This document shows, one piece after another, positions 36,607 to 45,277 of a stretch of 64,000 bases of DNA; position 1 is the stretch's first letter, and the number at the start of each line of letters is the position of its first letter. The stretch is from positions 124,001-188,000 of the forward strand of contig NZ_JAQMUE010000079.1 of NCBI RefSeq assembly GCF_028330985.1, written 5' to 3'. The translations under genes were made by a program, and so were the position numbers. The notes beneath the pieces were generated by a model. That model had not been told where the DNA came from and ran no database searches. It saw nothing but the letters and a program-made list of their open reading frames with translations. Source of the DNA: Roseofilum reptotaenium CS-1145. Lineage in GTDB: Bacteria > Cyanobacteriota > Cyanobacteriia > Cyanobacteriales > Desertifilaceae.

Positions 36607-37907
36607 CTCAAGGGGTGACAAGGGGGCTAAAGAGTAGACTGTATAAGGGATAGGGAATTTAAACCCTTCTGAAAAAACAAGCGTTTATGAGGTTTGGACT
36701 CCATTAGTTCTTGAGCCAAAGAAGACCAAGATTGAAAGGCGTGAACCCACAACAATCCATAGCAGCCCATATAAAAATGACTGTGACGTTTTACTTTACG
36801 TTCCTTTTCTGTGGGGCGGGCAAGATAAGAATTGATGGACATTTTTCCCCAAGCTATCCCTTGTAATGTGGCCCAAGTATAAGCCATTGCTATGACTAAT
36901 ATAGTAGCTAATAACCGTTGCTCATTTACCCTGGTCTCTTCTAGATTATAGCCCCCTGTTTTACAATCTTTGAACAGGGTTTCTATTCCCCATCGAGCCG
37001 AATAAAATGATAAAGCTAATTCCATATCATCTAAGCTCGTCAGGATAAACCAGGCTTCTTTTGGCCCCTTCCCTCTATACTTTCTTTTCCAATAAGCCGT
37101 TAGATTAAAGGGCCCTAGCTGATGAGATTTTCCACAATAGACTTCTCGGTAAAATCGGCTCATTCCTGGTCTAATTTCTAGGCTCTCTAGGGACTCATAT
37201 AAAGATGAATTCTCCGCGATGCAGGTACTCTTTTTTTGACGCAGTACAAAGTCTACACCCCTTGAATATAGCCACTCACCCAACTTGACGCTCTGAAATT
37301 CACGGTCTCCTATTACTACTATTTTATACTCTTTCAGTAGCTCCAAGACGGGACTTAATACTCTTTCTTGTTCTTCGAGACTACTACTGCCTTTTTTCCT
37401 CAACATTTCCCAATATACCGGCAGGGCATGAGTCCCCCACACTAGACTTAACATCATCACATTTCTTTCTTTCCATTGAGTTCTATCTATCACCAATAGC
37501 AGATATTCTTGGTGAAATAATCCTTTCTTCTTTTTCTTCCCTTCCCTTTCTTCTTTTTCTTTTTTTAATAATTCTCTCACTATCGGAAACCAGACTTTCT
37601 TGGCATTTAGGCTTTTCAGACTCAGTAACCTTTGAATACTTCTAACTCGACTGGCTACTTTTATCGGTTGAGGAAATCTTTCTGCTAGTTTCGATAGGGC
37701 TACATTTCGACACCCTTGCACTACCAATACTAGCAGATTTAACGTTAAATATTGTGTCAGACTTAAATGGGCTTTGAGGATTTTCTGGTATAATTCAGGG
37801 AACATTTAGATTTTTGGTGGTCTCTACCAGACCACTTTACTCTTTTAGCGATCGCCAGCTCAACCCCCTTCACTCCCTACCCTTGAGCCGCCTTGTCACC
37901 CCTTGAG
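36607..37907 (-). mobile_element. Complete IS4-like insertion sequence
   Basis: A 1301-base element bounded by 22-base terminal inverted repeats (36607-36628 and 37886-37907) that differ at a single base. Each begins CTCAAGGGGTGACAAGG. Perfect 9-base duplications GTAAATCAG flank both ends. The transposase gene fills almost the whole element and its stop codon lies inside the left repeat. Intact ends, intact transposase and intact duplication point to a recent insertion. Family placement rests on the transposase. Confidence 0.9.
36627..37805 (-). CDS. IS4 family transposase
   Basis: A 392-residue DDE transposase. The first Asp is in LLVIDRTQWKERN near residue 107, the second in IVVIGDREFQS near 165, and the catalytic Glu in the signature FYSARWGIETLFKDCKTGG near residue 275 (the Y-R-E-K pattern of IS4 elements is recognisable). 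The N-terminal Lys-rich run EREGKKKKKG near residue 85 is variable. The reading frame is intact. It cuts and pastes the surrounding element. Start ATG 37803-37805 lies about 80 bases inside the right inverted repeat. Confidence 0.9.
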   Translation of the reverse strand: MFPELYQKILKAHLSLTQYLTLNLLVLVVQGCRNVALSKLAERFPQPIKVASRVRSIQRLLSLKSLNAKKVWFPIVRELLKKEKEEREGKKKKKGLFHQEYLLLVIDRTQWKERNVMMLSLVWGTHALPVYWEMLRKKGSSSLEEQERVLSPVLELLKEYKIVVIGDREFQSVKLGEWLYSRGVDFVLRQKKSTCIAENSSLYESLESLEIRPGMSRFYREVYCGKSHQLGPFNLTAYWKRKYRGKGPKEAWFILTSLDDMELALSFYSARWGIETLFKDCKTGGYNLEETRVNEQRLLATILVIAMAYTWATLQGIAWGKMSINSYLARPTEKERKVKRHSHFYMGCYGLLWVHAFQSWSSLAQELMESKPHKRLFFQKGLNSLSLIQSTL

Positions 37908-37916
37908 GTAAATCAG
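37908..37916. repeat. IS target-site duplication, right
   Basis: GTAAATCAG directly after the right inverted repeat, identical to 36598-36606. Confidence 0.9.
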
Positions 37917-38006
37917 TTGTGAAGATCTGACTCAGAAATTTGACTGAAGGCTACAGAGATCGCATTATCTAATGCCTGATAAGTTCTAGCTCCGAGAGTA
38001 CCTCAT

Positions 38007-38162
38007 TTATTCGAGAAAGCCTATATCTGCGGCTTTAACCAATTGTTTCCCAACAGTATCTTTAGCAAAACTATCCCATGAAATCACCATTTGCCAAATC
38101 TCATTGGCTAACTCTTCCGCTAACCGATAAACTTCCAATTCTTCAAAATCTGGTCTTCCCAT
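38007..38162 (-). pseudogene. Truncated four-helix-bundle protein
   Basis: From ATG 38160-38162 the frame reads MGRPDFEELEVYRLAEELAN, then FAKDTVGKQLVKAAD, and stops after 51 codons. This is the N-terminal half of the TIGR02436/S23-type four-helix-bundle family, usually about 115-130 residues. At the point where the family continues with SIGANIAEG the frame reads IGFLE and stops, so a small deletion or frameshift broke it. The start codon itself lies within a heptamer repeat. About 90 bases separate the remnant from the IS. Confidence 0.65.
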
Positions 38163-38216
38163 TACCTATTACCTATTACCTATTACCCATTACCCATTAC
38201 CCACTACCTATTCCCC
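38161..38216. repeat. Eight-unit heptamer repeat
   Basis: Three ATTACCT, three ATTACCC, then ACTACCT and ATTCCCC. The array overlaps the start codon of the truncated four-helix-bundle frame and the last codons and stop of the 623-residue gene. Confidence 0.85.
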
Positions 38217-40075
38217 TCAGCAGGATTTAATTGGGCTTGGGGCACAGAGTCATTTCGATCCCCAATTTTTGCACCTTCCAAGAGTTCAATAAGCAATAAA
38301 TCCATTTCCTCAAACGTATAATTTTTCTGGAGTTCTGCTTGTAATTTTAGGCGGAAATTTTCCCCCAAACGCTCTTTCAATTGCTGTTCCAGCATATCGG
38401 GCGCTTGGCTTTGTCCCTTCAGATAAGATTTACGAGGATTAAGGGTGAGCGCCTGAATAATTTGTTGTACCAGTTTTTCGGCAATTTGATCGGGAAAACG
38501 GCGTACACCAGGAACTTTTTGCAGTCGCTGATACCAACCTGACTTTTGCAGTGTTTTATCCACTTCGTAGCGTAAGAACGCTTCGAGATCGGGGGAAATT
38601 TCCGGCAGTACATTACAAGCCGTGACTTCCCACACTCGTCCCGTAATACTGCCAAAGCTACGTTGTTTTTGTTCTCCATTTTCTATGGTAACTTCAGCTT
38701 CAGGATTCGCATCACGAGGAGTTTTAGTAAAAGCTTTCTGAATTAAACCATCACTAATTCGACTTTGCAGTTGCCCAATTCCACGATTAACCACGACTTG
38801 AGCTAGTTCTTGACTAAAACTGGCAATAAAATTTAAGCCCAAATACTTTTGTACTGGTTCTAAATCAATTAAATCGGACTGGTTAAAGCGAATGACTAAG
38901 GGAATCACGCGCAAGCCAGGTATCCAAGGTTGCAGTAAGAGTAAATCATAAGAACGAGTACCGATCGCCAGTCCTAAACTGATCCCTTTCTCACGATAAA
39001 ATCGACCCAAAACCTTGACGATAAAATCGACCCAGTAAATTAATAAAAATGGAAAATCAATCAGCAGAAAGCGATTGGCAAATTCTCCTGTACTATCTAA
39101 GTGTCTATAGTACATTGATTCCACTAAAAAGTAAAAATTATTCCGCAGAAAGTCTATCGATTCTCGCCAATTATCCTCCTGGAAATTCTCCCTAGACCAG
39201 AATTCATAAAATGCATCTTTAGCCGATAAATCTGCCCACAATAACTCAGGGGCAATGACCTGAATTAAATTTGGATTCCGGAAAAGATTCAGTCGAGATT
39301 GAATCATTTCTCGGTTGGCTTGATTATCGTCACTATAGATATAATTTTTCATCATTGTTTTCATTCGGTTAACTTTGCCTGATTTGTTAACTGAATTAAT
39401 GGCATATTCTTCATCGATCATCCGATCGGTTAACTCTTTTAATCGCTCTAATTGTGGCTCAACCAGGGCAGAGTCTGGGCCTTCAAATTCTAAAATAGCT
39501 TTTAATTGAGCCACTTCTCGCACATAGTCTTGCGCCCCTCGATCGGGTTCAATGCCTTTAATAATGTCATAATCGAGAACTGGTTCATACAAGAGTAGAA
39601 AAGGACGAATTTCGATATTAAACTCACTCCAATGGCTTCCCCAACCACGACGGGCAATAAAGTCACGACTCCAATATTGGGCGATCGCCGCATTTAAATC
39701 CGTTAAGCCTGTACTCTCGATAATTCTTTCCTGAATTTGATGTAAATTACTATATCTACCCAGTAGTCGAAATGGGGGATTCTCCACGAATATATCCATG
39801 CTTCGGGCTTGCACTTGGGAGAGTAACGACTGAACCGCTAAAGATTCTAAACCTTCATTGGCGATCGCCTCATTTAATCGATCCACCAAGGCTACATACT
39901 CTTCTTGAGGGATATCCTTCCACTCAAAAACCTTCCAATTCAGCCATAAATGCTGATTGCGAGATCGAACATAGGTGGCATCAAACAACACTAAGCCTAC
40001 ATTGAGCAAAATAATTAAGGCGATCGCTCGTTCGTACCACAGACGTAAAGGACGTAAAGACCGGCGCATACTCAT
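38204..40075 (-). CDS. Large membrane protein of unknown function
   Basis: A 623-residue protein that I do not recognise. A basic N-terminus and span at residues 13-32 (YERAIALIILLNVGLVLFDA) are followed by about 300 mostly polar, helix-rich residues, then a hydrophobic pair near residues 335-360 (FLLIDFPFLLIYWVDFIVKVLG) and a weaker one near 385-405 (LLLLQPWIPGLRVIPLVIRF). The last 200 residues are amphipathic helices without membrane spans. The layout suggests a large soluble domain held at the membrane at three points. No enzyme motif seen. Its final codons lie in a heptamer repeat, so the C-terminus may have drifted. Confidence 0.6.
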   Translation of the reverse strand: MSMRRSLRPLRLWYERAIALIILLNVGLVLFDATYVRSRNQHLWLNWKVFEWKDIPQEEYVALVDRLNEAIANEGLESLAVQSLLSQVQARSMDIFVENPPFRLLGRYSNLHQIQERIIESTGLTDLNAAIAQYWSRDFIARRGWGSHWSEFNIEIRPFLLLYEPVLDYDIIKGIEPDRGAQDYVREVAQLKAILEFEGPDSALVEPQLERLKELTDRMIDEEYAINSVNKSGKVNRMKTMMKNYIYSDDNQANREMIQSRLNLFRNPNLIQVIAPELLWADLSAKDAFYEFWSRENFQEDNWRESIDFLRNNFYFLVESMYYRHLDSTGEFANRFLLIDFPFLLIYWVDFIVKVLGRFYREKGISLGLAIGTRSYDLLLLQPWIPGLRVIPLVIRFNQSDLIDLEPVQKYLGLNFIASFSQELAQVVVNRGIGQLQSRISDGLIQKAFTKTPRDANPEAEVTIENGEQKQRSFGSITGRVWEVTACNVLPEISPDLEAFLRYEVDKTLQKSGWYQRLQKVPGVRRFPDQIAEKLVQQIIQALTLNPRKSYLKGQSQAPDMLEQQLKERLGENFRLKLQAELQKNYTFEEMDLLLIELLEGAKIGDRNDSVPQAQLNPAEGNR

Positions 40076-40127
40076 CTCAGCCTCCCTGTGGAGACTCCCA
40101 GCATACCCGAAGAGTTGGTGGCGAGAG

Positions 40128-40167
40128 GAAGCGGGGGCTTCTTTTTGGGGTTCGATGGCCCAAAAAG
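40128..40167 (-). terminator. Tandem hairpins after the IscB-like gene
   Basis: CTTTTTGGG (40141-40149) pairs with CCCAAAAAG (40159-40167), 8 bases past the IscB-like stop in its direction. GAAGC/GCTTC near 40129-40142 can form a second hairpin. They would end a transcript of the IscB-like gene. Confidence 0.55.
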
Positions 40168-40174
40168 AGGCAAT

Positions 40175-40870
40175 CTAAAAGCTGTAAGCATAACCATCTT
40201 TACCATGGATTAAAGTACAATATTTGTGCGAAATTCCCTGAACTAGTCCAGTTTTTGTTGAAATATTGAAACTCCCTGTGGAGCGCACAGCAACACGGCC
40301 GACATAAGTTCCAATCTTTTTTCCTTTGGTGACAACTACTTTTACAATGTCACCTGTTTGAAATCCTTTGACCAACTTTTGACGAGGCACATAACGAGTC
40401 GGGAATCCATATTTATCAGTTCTACACATTTGTCTCGTTCCGTGACCTTTGACCGCAATTAAAAGAGTTTTTTGGGCTTCAACAATTAATTGCTCCGGCG
40501 TAGACTTGCCTACACAAGCCGCGTCAAGTACGTGACTCTTGGACAGACCTAAACAAGTTCGATTGTATTTGGTCAAACCTCCCGTTCCAATTTCTACAGG
40601 CAATCGAGTCTTTTTTAGTTCTTCGTACAACGTCCATCGAGTTGAATTGACAGCCGTACTGTCAGCTAAGGATCGTTTAGCTTGCCCTAATATCCGATCG
40701 CTCTTTAATTGGCAACTATTAGTTTCTCCTCCTTCTACATCTTGTAAAATAATCGTAAAAGGAAAGCGTTTGAAAACCTTAGCACGTCCTGAACAAAGCA
40801 ATTTTCTTGCTTGCCCTGGATGGGTGGGATTGAGTAGCTTTTTGTTCTTATCTAATACGAAAACTCGCAT
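40175..40870 (-). CDS. Internally deleted IscB-like protein (RRXRR + RuvC-III only)
   Basis: A 231-residue protein with an intact frame. Residues 1-50 (MRVFVLDKNKKLLNP, ARKLLCSGRAKVFKRFPFTI) are the RRXRR/PLMP domain that opens IscB, the transposon-encoded RNA-guided nuclease ancestral to Cas9. Residues 63-113 (LGQAKRSLADSTAVNSTRW, then LPVEIGTGGLTKYNRT and KSHVLDAACVG with RuvC-III His and Asp) and the C-terminus (FQTGDIVKVVVTKGKKIGTY, SFNISTKTG) match the IscB region after HNH. Full IscB is about 400-500 residues. RuvC-I, bridge helix, RuvC-II and HNH are missing, the join falling near residues 51-62. It cannot cut by either known active site. Decay or a non-cutting RNA/DNA-binding role are both possible. 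Confidence 0.85.
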   Translation of the reverse strand: MRVFVLDKNKKLLNPTHPGQARKLLCSGRAKVFKRFPFTIILQDVEGGETNSCQLKSDRILGQAKRSLADSTAVNSTRWTLYEELKKTRLPVEIGTGGLTKYNRTCLGLSKSHVLDAACVGKSTPEQLIVEAQKTLLIAVKGHGTRQMCRTDKYGFPTRYVPRQKLVKGFQTGDIVKVVVTKGKKIGTYVGRVAVRSTGSFNISTKTGLVQGISHKYCTLIHGKDGYAYSF

Positions 40871-41100
40871 GAGTCAGGCTCCTATTACTAGGGTAAAGTT
40901 CGCTTCGCTAATGTTTTTAGAGTTTGTGACGCTGACAGCACTTCCTTAACCCAATTACAGATGTTTAACTGTCAACCACAGAGCTGCAAACTAGCGACGC
41001 ATTCGTAGGTGTGATAGCTCTAAAAACGTAGTTCTTGTTTGAACTTAAGCTGGTCAACTATGGACTCTTTCAAGTCCCTGCTAATTGCTAAAGCAATATA
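40871..41100 (-). ncRNA. Candidate omega-RNA-like structured RNA upstream of IscB-like gene
   Basis: IscB loci encode their guide (omega) RNA just upstream of the protein gene. Here a perfect 10-base stem GTTTTTAGAG (40913-40922) with CTCTAAAAAC (41018-41027) closes a 115-base domain. Further out lie GGACT/AGTCC (41062-41066, 41073-41077) and ATTGCT/AGCAAT (41084-41089, 41092-41097). No coding frame is present. The fold supports a structured RNA; its identity as omega-RNA is inferred from position. Exact ends are unknown. Confidence 0.45.
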
Positions 41101-41165
41101 GCGGTGGGTCGTTGACTCCAAGTTTCCTGATAGTGATAAGATTACCTTAACTGACCCTCATGAAC

Positions 41166-41214
41166 TGGTGACTGGTAACTGGTAACTGGTAACTGGTAAC
41201 TGGTAACTGGTAAT
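41166..41214. repeat. Seven-unit TGGTAAC heptamer repeat
   Basis: TGGTGAC, five TGGTAAC and TGGTAAT in tandem. The last unit overlaps ATG 41213, a possible but unlikely start of trpD. Confidence 0.85.
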
Positions 41215-41245
41215 GGTCTCCTATTCCTTTATCAACCTTGGATTC

Positions 41246-42376
41246 ATGGTAGATTCTGCCCAAACAACCCCATCCGATTCTCTCAGTTGGCCCGATTTAC
41301 TGCAACAATTGATGGACAAACAGTCCCTCTCTCGCTTTCAAGCCGTCAAACTCATGCAGGGGTGGCTTAATGAAGACATTCCCCCCGTCCTCTCTGGAGC
41401 CATTTTAACCGCCATTCAAGCTAAGGGAGTTGCGCCGACGGAATTAGCAGGTATGGCTCAAGTGCTGCAAGCTCAAGCAGCTAGTCCTTCGGAAGCACTC
41501 TTACCTACTGAACCCGTAATTGATACCTGTGGCACAGGTGGCGATGGTGCATCCACCTTCAATATCTCCACCGCAGTGGCGTTTGTTGCCGCAGCAGCCG
41601 GGATAAAAGTGGCAAAACACGGAAATCGGTCAGCGTCGAGTAAAGTCGGTTCTGCGGACGTTTTAGAGGCGCTGGGCGTGAACCTGAAAGCCCCCCCAGA
41701 TACCATTTCTGCTGCCTTGGGTGAGGTGGGAATTACGTTCCTGTTTGCTCCCGGTTGGCATCCGGCAATGAAGGCTGTTGTCCCCATTCGCAAAACGCTG
41801 AAAATGCGGACGGTGTTTAATTTATTGGGGCCGTTGGTGAACCCTCTCAAACCCACAGGGCAAGTGCTGGGAGTTTATAATCCCAATTTGGTTCCCATTG
41901 TTGCTAACGCTATTCTGCAATTAGGAGGTGTACAGCGAGCCATTGTTTTACACGGAAAAGAAGGATTAGATGAAGCAGGGTTAGGAGATGATATTGTTTT
42001 CTCTTCAGTTCGTGAAGGTAATGTCAGCCATGGTGTTTTGCTGGATTATATGACAAGAAAGGGACGCTATCCATCTAAACTTAATTATGCAGAGAGATTG
42101 ACTCAAGGGTTAGGACTCTCTCCTGCGCCTATCTCCGAACTACGGGGCGGTGAAATCGAAGAAAATACAGACATCTTGCGTAATGTTCTCCAAGGGAAAG
42201 GAACAACTGCACAGCGAGAAGTCGTTGCGCTCAATGCCTCGTTTGCCCTGCAAGTCGGTGAAGTGACTCCTTGGGGAGAGCATCGCCAAGGAATTGAGAA
42301 AGCCTTGGACATTCTCAAGAGTGGTGCTGCCTGGGATAAAGTGCAGGATTTGGTGACTTTTCTCAAGGAAGCTTAA
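41246..42376 (+). CDS. trpD: Anthranilate phosphoribosyltransferase
   Basis: A 376-residue enzyme that adds phosphoribose to anthranilate in tryptophan synthesis. ATG 41246 ([15 protein letters not shown]) fits the family N-terminus; ATG 41213 lies in a heptamer repeat. Motifs: [17 protein letters not shown] near residue 93 (PRPP loop), [20 protein letters not shown] near 127, and [14 protein letters not shown] near 188. Catalytic metal residues follow in DEAGLGDD. It stands alone, away from other trp genes, as is common in cyanobacteria. No trp leader or attenuator is seen in the repeat-filled upstream region. Confidence 0.95.
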   Translation: MVDSAQTTPSDSLSWPDLLQQLMDKQSLSRFQAVKLMQGWLNEDIPPVLSGAILTAIQAKGVAPTELAGMAQVLQAQAASPSEALLPTEPVIDTCGTGGDGASTFNISTAVAFVAAAAGIKVAKHGNRSASSKVGSADVLEALGVNLKAPPDTISAALGEVGITFLFAPGWHPAMKAVVPIRKTLKMRTVFNLLGPLVNPLKPTGQVLGVYNPNLVPIVANAILQLGGVQRAIVLHGKEGLDEAGLGDDIVFSSVREGNVSHGVLLDYMTRKGRYPSKLNYAERLTQGLGLSPAPISELRGGEIEENTDILRNVLQGKGTTAQREVVALNASFALQVGEVTPWGEHRQGIEKALDILKSGAAWDKVQDLVTFLKEA

Positions 42377-42838
42377 GAGAGGATAGAGGATAGGGAGATT
42401 AGGAAGATAATTCTTGAAATTTTAGGAATTTACTTGAGTTTTTAAATCCCTAGAATTAACGCTCCTCTATTATTCATTGGAGCTACGATCTGATCCCAGA
42501 AACACTCATTTAGTTCGCTCGGGACTCTTCTTCAGTTGAATGTAAATTTTATGTCAAGATTTAACACTTCTTTACCTCCTCTTTTTTGCCTCTTTCTCTA
42601 CCCATTATATCTTCGTTTTATTTTATGAAGTGCAGCTTCATAAAGAAATGGTAAGAGGCGGGTTTGAAACTTGCCTCTACAATAGACCAATCATGATTGT
42701 CTCAATCTTAATTAAATCGACTAACTATAGCCTTCGTACTGCATTATTTCCTGTGGTGGAGCACTGCGATGGAGATTGGTAGAGGCTGGCATATTTTTGC
42801 TCCTGCATGGGTGAAACAGCTTAAAATAGAGGAGACTG
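42377..42838. other. Gene-free region with one hairpin
   Basis: About 460 bases. TTATGAAG (42623-42630) and CTTCATAA (42636-42643) form an 8-pair hairpin with loop TGCAG. No supported coding frame or RNA family. The promoter of the small PCP-domain gene should lie here. Confidence 0.45.
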
Positions 42839-43024
42839 ATGGTAGAGGTAGAGCAAATGTATGAATTAGAATGGACGGCTGAGGCTGAGGTTAAACTGAA
42901 AAATATTCCTTATTTTGTGCGATCGCAAGCCAGAGGCCGCATTGAACAACTTGCCCGCGAGTCTGACTCGGAGATCGTTACTGCTGATTTAGTCGAACAA
43001 GCTCGCCTTGAATTTGGTCAATAG
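42839..43024 (+). CDS. Small protein with PCP-reductase-type C-terminal domain
   Basis: A 61-residue protein that is essentially one PCP_red (PF08369-like) domain. Its body from [17 protein letters not shown] through [16 protein letters not shown] to [15 protein letters not shown] matches the C-terminal piece of the light-independent protochlorophyllide reductase B subunit. Free-standing copies occur in cyanobacteria with unknown roles. Start ATG 42839 is preceded by GAGGAG (42829-42834). Its end overlaps the opposing transporter gene by 7 bases. Confidence 0.75.
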   Translation: MVEVEQMYELEWTAEAEVKLKNIPYFVRSQARGRIEQLARESDSEIVTADLVEQARLEFGQ

Positions 43025-43935
43025 TTTTGGCTCCTTTTCCCTTCTCCCCAAATGGCTAAGGCAACACCAAATAGCAAAATTACGGCTCCCCCAAACACCA
43101 ATGGGGTGGGTACTTCGGCAAAGATTAAATAACCGAGCGAAGTTGCCCCTATGGGTTCACAGAGAATAGCCAGAGCAACGGTGGTTGGTGAAATCCAACG
43201 CACAGACCAATTCAAGGAGGTATGACCCATGAGTTGGGGAAGGATAGCCATCAGAGCAATATAGAGATACACATCAACGGGATAACCGGCATAAGGAGTG
43301 CCCAAAAACAAGGGGAGCGGGAGTAAACACAGGGCCGCTAGGGTATAAACAGTAGCGATATAATGACCCAAACCTAATCCTTCCTGTTGGGCTTGTTGTC
43401 CGAGAATCAGATAAAAACTGGCTGACCAAGCGCCCATTAAGGCCAAGGCATTACCCAGAAGAGACAGGGAGCCAGTTGGGGTAGTGCTTTCTCCTCCAAA
43501 CGCAATCAGAATTCCCCCAGTTAAGGCAATGAGAATGCCCATAACTGTGAGTTGAGTGGGTCGTTTGCCTTGCCAAACCCAGAGAATTAAGGCGACCCAG
43601 ATGGGGTTGGTGGTAACTAAGGTGGTAGAAGCTGCAATTGAGGTATAGGATAAAGACGCGATCCATAGGGAAAAATGGATGGCCAAACAAAGTCCAGCGG
43701 CGATCGCCCATTGCCAAGCTTGTCGTGAAGCTTTATTGTGCTGAATGCCTTTCCACAGGGGAAGACAAAGAACTGAAGCTATTGCCAAACGTAAAGCAGC
43801 CAGCACCAAACTAAATCCAGCTCCTGCCATTCCCGCAGACTCAAGACACAAGCGGATAAAGACAGCCGAAGTGGCGATCGTTAAAACGCCAAACCCCAAA
43901 ACCAATCCCAACCACCACTTCGCCGGTTTATTCAT
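43018..43935 (-). CDS. EamA/DMT family transporter
   Basis: A 305-residue inner-membrane protein with ten predicted spans arranged as two EamA repeats (first half to about residue 150, second from about 160). Typical pieces are [14 protein letters not shown] near residue 46, [16 protein letters not shown] near 105, and the mirrored [20 protein letters not shown] near 262. Family members export amino acids or metabolites; the substrate is unknown. Its ATG overlaps the stop of the upstream PatA-type gene by 4 bases (ATGA), so the two are translated together. Confidence 0.88.
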   Translation of the reverse strand: MNKPAKWWLGLVLGFGVLTIATSAVFIRLCLESAGMAGAGFSLVLAALRLAIASVLCLPLWKGIQHNKASRQAWQWAIAAGLCLAIHFSLWIASLSYTSIAASTTLVTTNPIWVALILWVWQGKRPTQLTVMGILIALTGGILIAFGGESTTPTGSLSLLGNALALMGAWSASFYLILGQQAQQEGLGLGHYIATVYTLAALCLLPLPLFLGTPYAGYPVDVYLYIALMAILPQLMGHTSLNWSVRWISPTTVALAILCEPIGATSLGYLIFAEVPTPLVFGGAVILLFGVALAIWGEGKRSQNY

Positions 43936-45188
43936 GATTCAGTTACGGGGGAAATGGGGTTGATATGTTTTTCGATTAACTTTAGCAGTTGCTCCGGTTT
44001 AGCAGGTTTTGTCAAAAAATCCGTTGCCCCTGCCAACTTCGCCTTAGTGCGATCGATGATGTGATCCCGACTGGTCAGAATAATAATGGGAGTATCACTA
44101 AACAAAGACGTTTGCCGCAAAAAACTGCACAAATTATAGCCGGTTACCGTGGGCATCACTACATCTAATAAAATCAGATCTGGCTTGTGTTTGGCCAATT
44201 GGGCAATGCCAGAAATGGGGTCATGGATTTTGAGTAATTGATACCCAGCAGGAATCAAAATATGGCCTAAAGCATGGCCAACTAAGGGACTATCATCAAT
44301 ACAGGCAACTAGGGGGCCAGAAATGGAGGTATCGGATTCCCCATTGAGGGTTTGATCCATCCTAGGGGTTGTCCAAGAAACCGGTGGATTCAGATCGGGC
44401 AAGGATTGAAACTCAATAATTCCCTGTTTCCAAAAATGGCGGATACTGCGAGATAAGGTATAGAGGGATTGCTTCATTTCCAAGGCAATATCCCAAATGG
44501 GATTTTCCCCATTGAATAGCTCAATTAACTTGGTTGAGGTTTGAGCATTCACTCGTTTAGGAAGTTCCCGTTTTAACATGGGAGCTAAATCGGGAGACAG
44601 AGACGTTAATTCCATGGTCTGCCATTGCTTCGATAAGCTTTGAGTTCTTTCAATTAAGGGTGGAATTTTTAAGGCTAGGGACGATCGCGGAGTAGTCGCT
44701 GTATTGCCCGATAACCGTTGGCTGGGTTTCCAACGACTGGAAACGTCATTAGAGGGTTGGTTGAGCAGGGTAAATAAAATTTCAATGGCACTATAGGCAA
44801 TCACAGATTGAGCTTGATTGAGGTTGATTTGGTGTTGCTGTAGAGCATAGCGGAGGAGATAATATTCCCACATTCCTGTGGGCTTTTTGAGTTCGATCTC
44901 GCTCCAATCAACGGAAAACAGCTTAATATAGCGATACCATCGGCGGCTGCGATGCATTCCCCCGGTAGCATAGAGTAGATGACCTAGATAAAAAAATAAG
45001 TGCCAAGTTTGATCTTGAGCGGTAACAATTAACTCACCAGTGGCTTGTTGGTGGTAGATTTGCCGGAGATAACGCTCCATGAGAGGGCACCCATTGAGAT
45101 CCGAACTGAGCAGATTGGAGGAGAAAGACATCCAAGAGCAACTCAATCCTAGAAGAAATAAATTTGTTTTTATTCTAGATGGGTTCAC
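43932..45188 (-). CDS. PatA-type response regulator
   Basis: A 418-residue protein. The N-terminal half is a PATAN/DUF4388-like domain (YHQQATGELIVTAQDQTWHL near residue 48, FFYLGHLLYATGG); a DUF4388-like helical middle follows; the receiver domain spans about residues 292-415 with ACIDDSPLVGHALG, the phospho-Asp in LILLDVVMPTVTGYN, and the Lys in FLTKPAK. It lacks a DNA-binding domain, as in PatA of Anabaena and the PilG/TaxP-type regulators of phototaxis. The true start may be Met20 (45131). It is coupled to the EamA gene. Confidence 0.85.
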   Translation of the reverse strand: MNPSRIKTNLFLLGLSCSWMSFSSNLLSSDLNGCPLMERYLRQIYHQQATGELIVTAQDQTWHLFFYLGHLLYATGGMHRSRRWYRYIKLFSVDWSEIELKKPTGMWEYYLLRYALQQHQINLNQAQSVIAYSAIEILFTLLNQPSNDVSSRWKPSQRLSGNTATTPRSSLALKIPPLIERTQSLSKQWQTMELTSLSPDLAPMLKRELPKRVNAQTSTKLIELFNGENPIWDIALEMKQSLYTLSRSIRHFWKQGIIEFQSLPDLNPPVSWTTPRMDQTLNGESDTSISGPLVACIDDSPLVGHALGHILIPAGYQLLKIHDPISGIAQLAKHKPDLILLDVVMPTVTGYNLCSFLRQTSLFSDTPIIILTSRDHIIDRTKAKLAGATDFLTKPAKPEQLLKLIEKHINPISPVTES

Positions 45189-45277
45189 AAATGCTCGTAA
45201 AGAGCAATAGAGATCTCAACTGGAAGTTGGGCAAACCCTCAATCTTAGTTAAAATTGTAAAGAGTGGTCTGTGAGTT

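Noticed and set aside
38161-38216. Regular repeats that might be a CRISPR array
   Set aside because: Units are 7 bases in direct tandem with no spacers; the same holds for 22670-22704 and 41166-41214. No cas gene is present.
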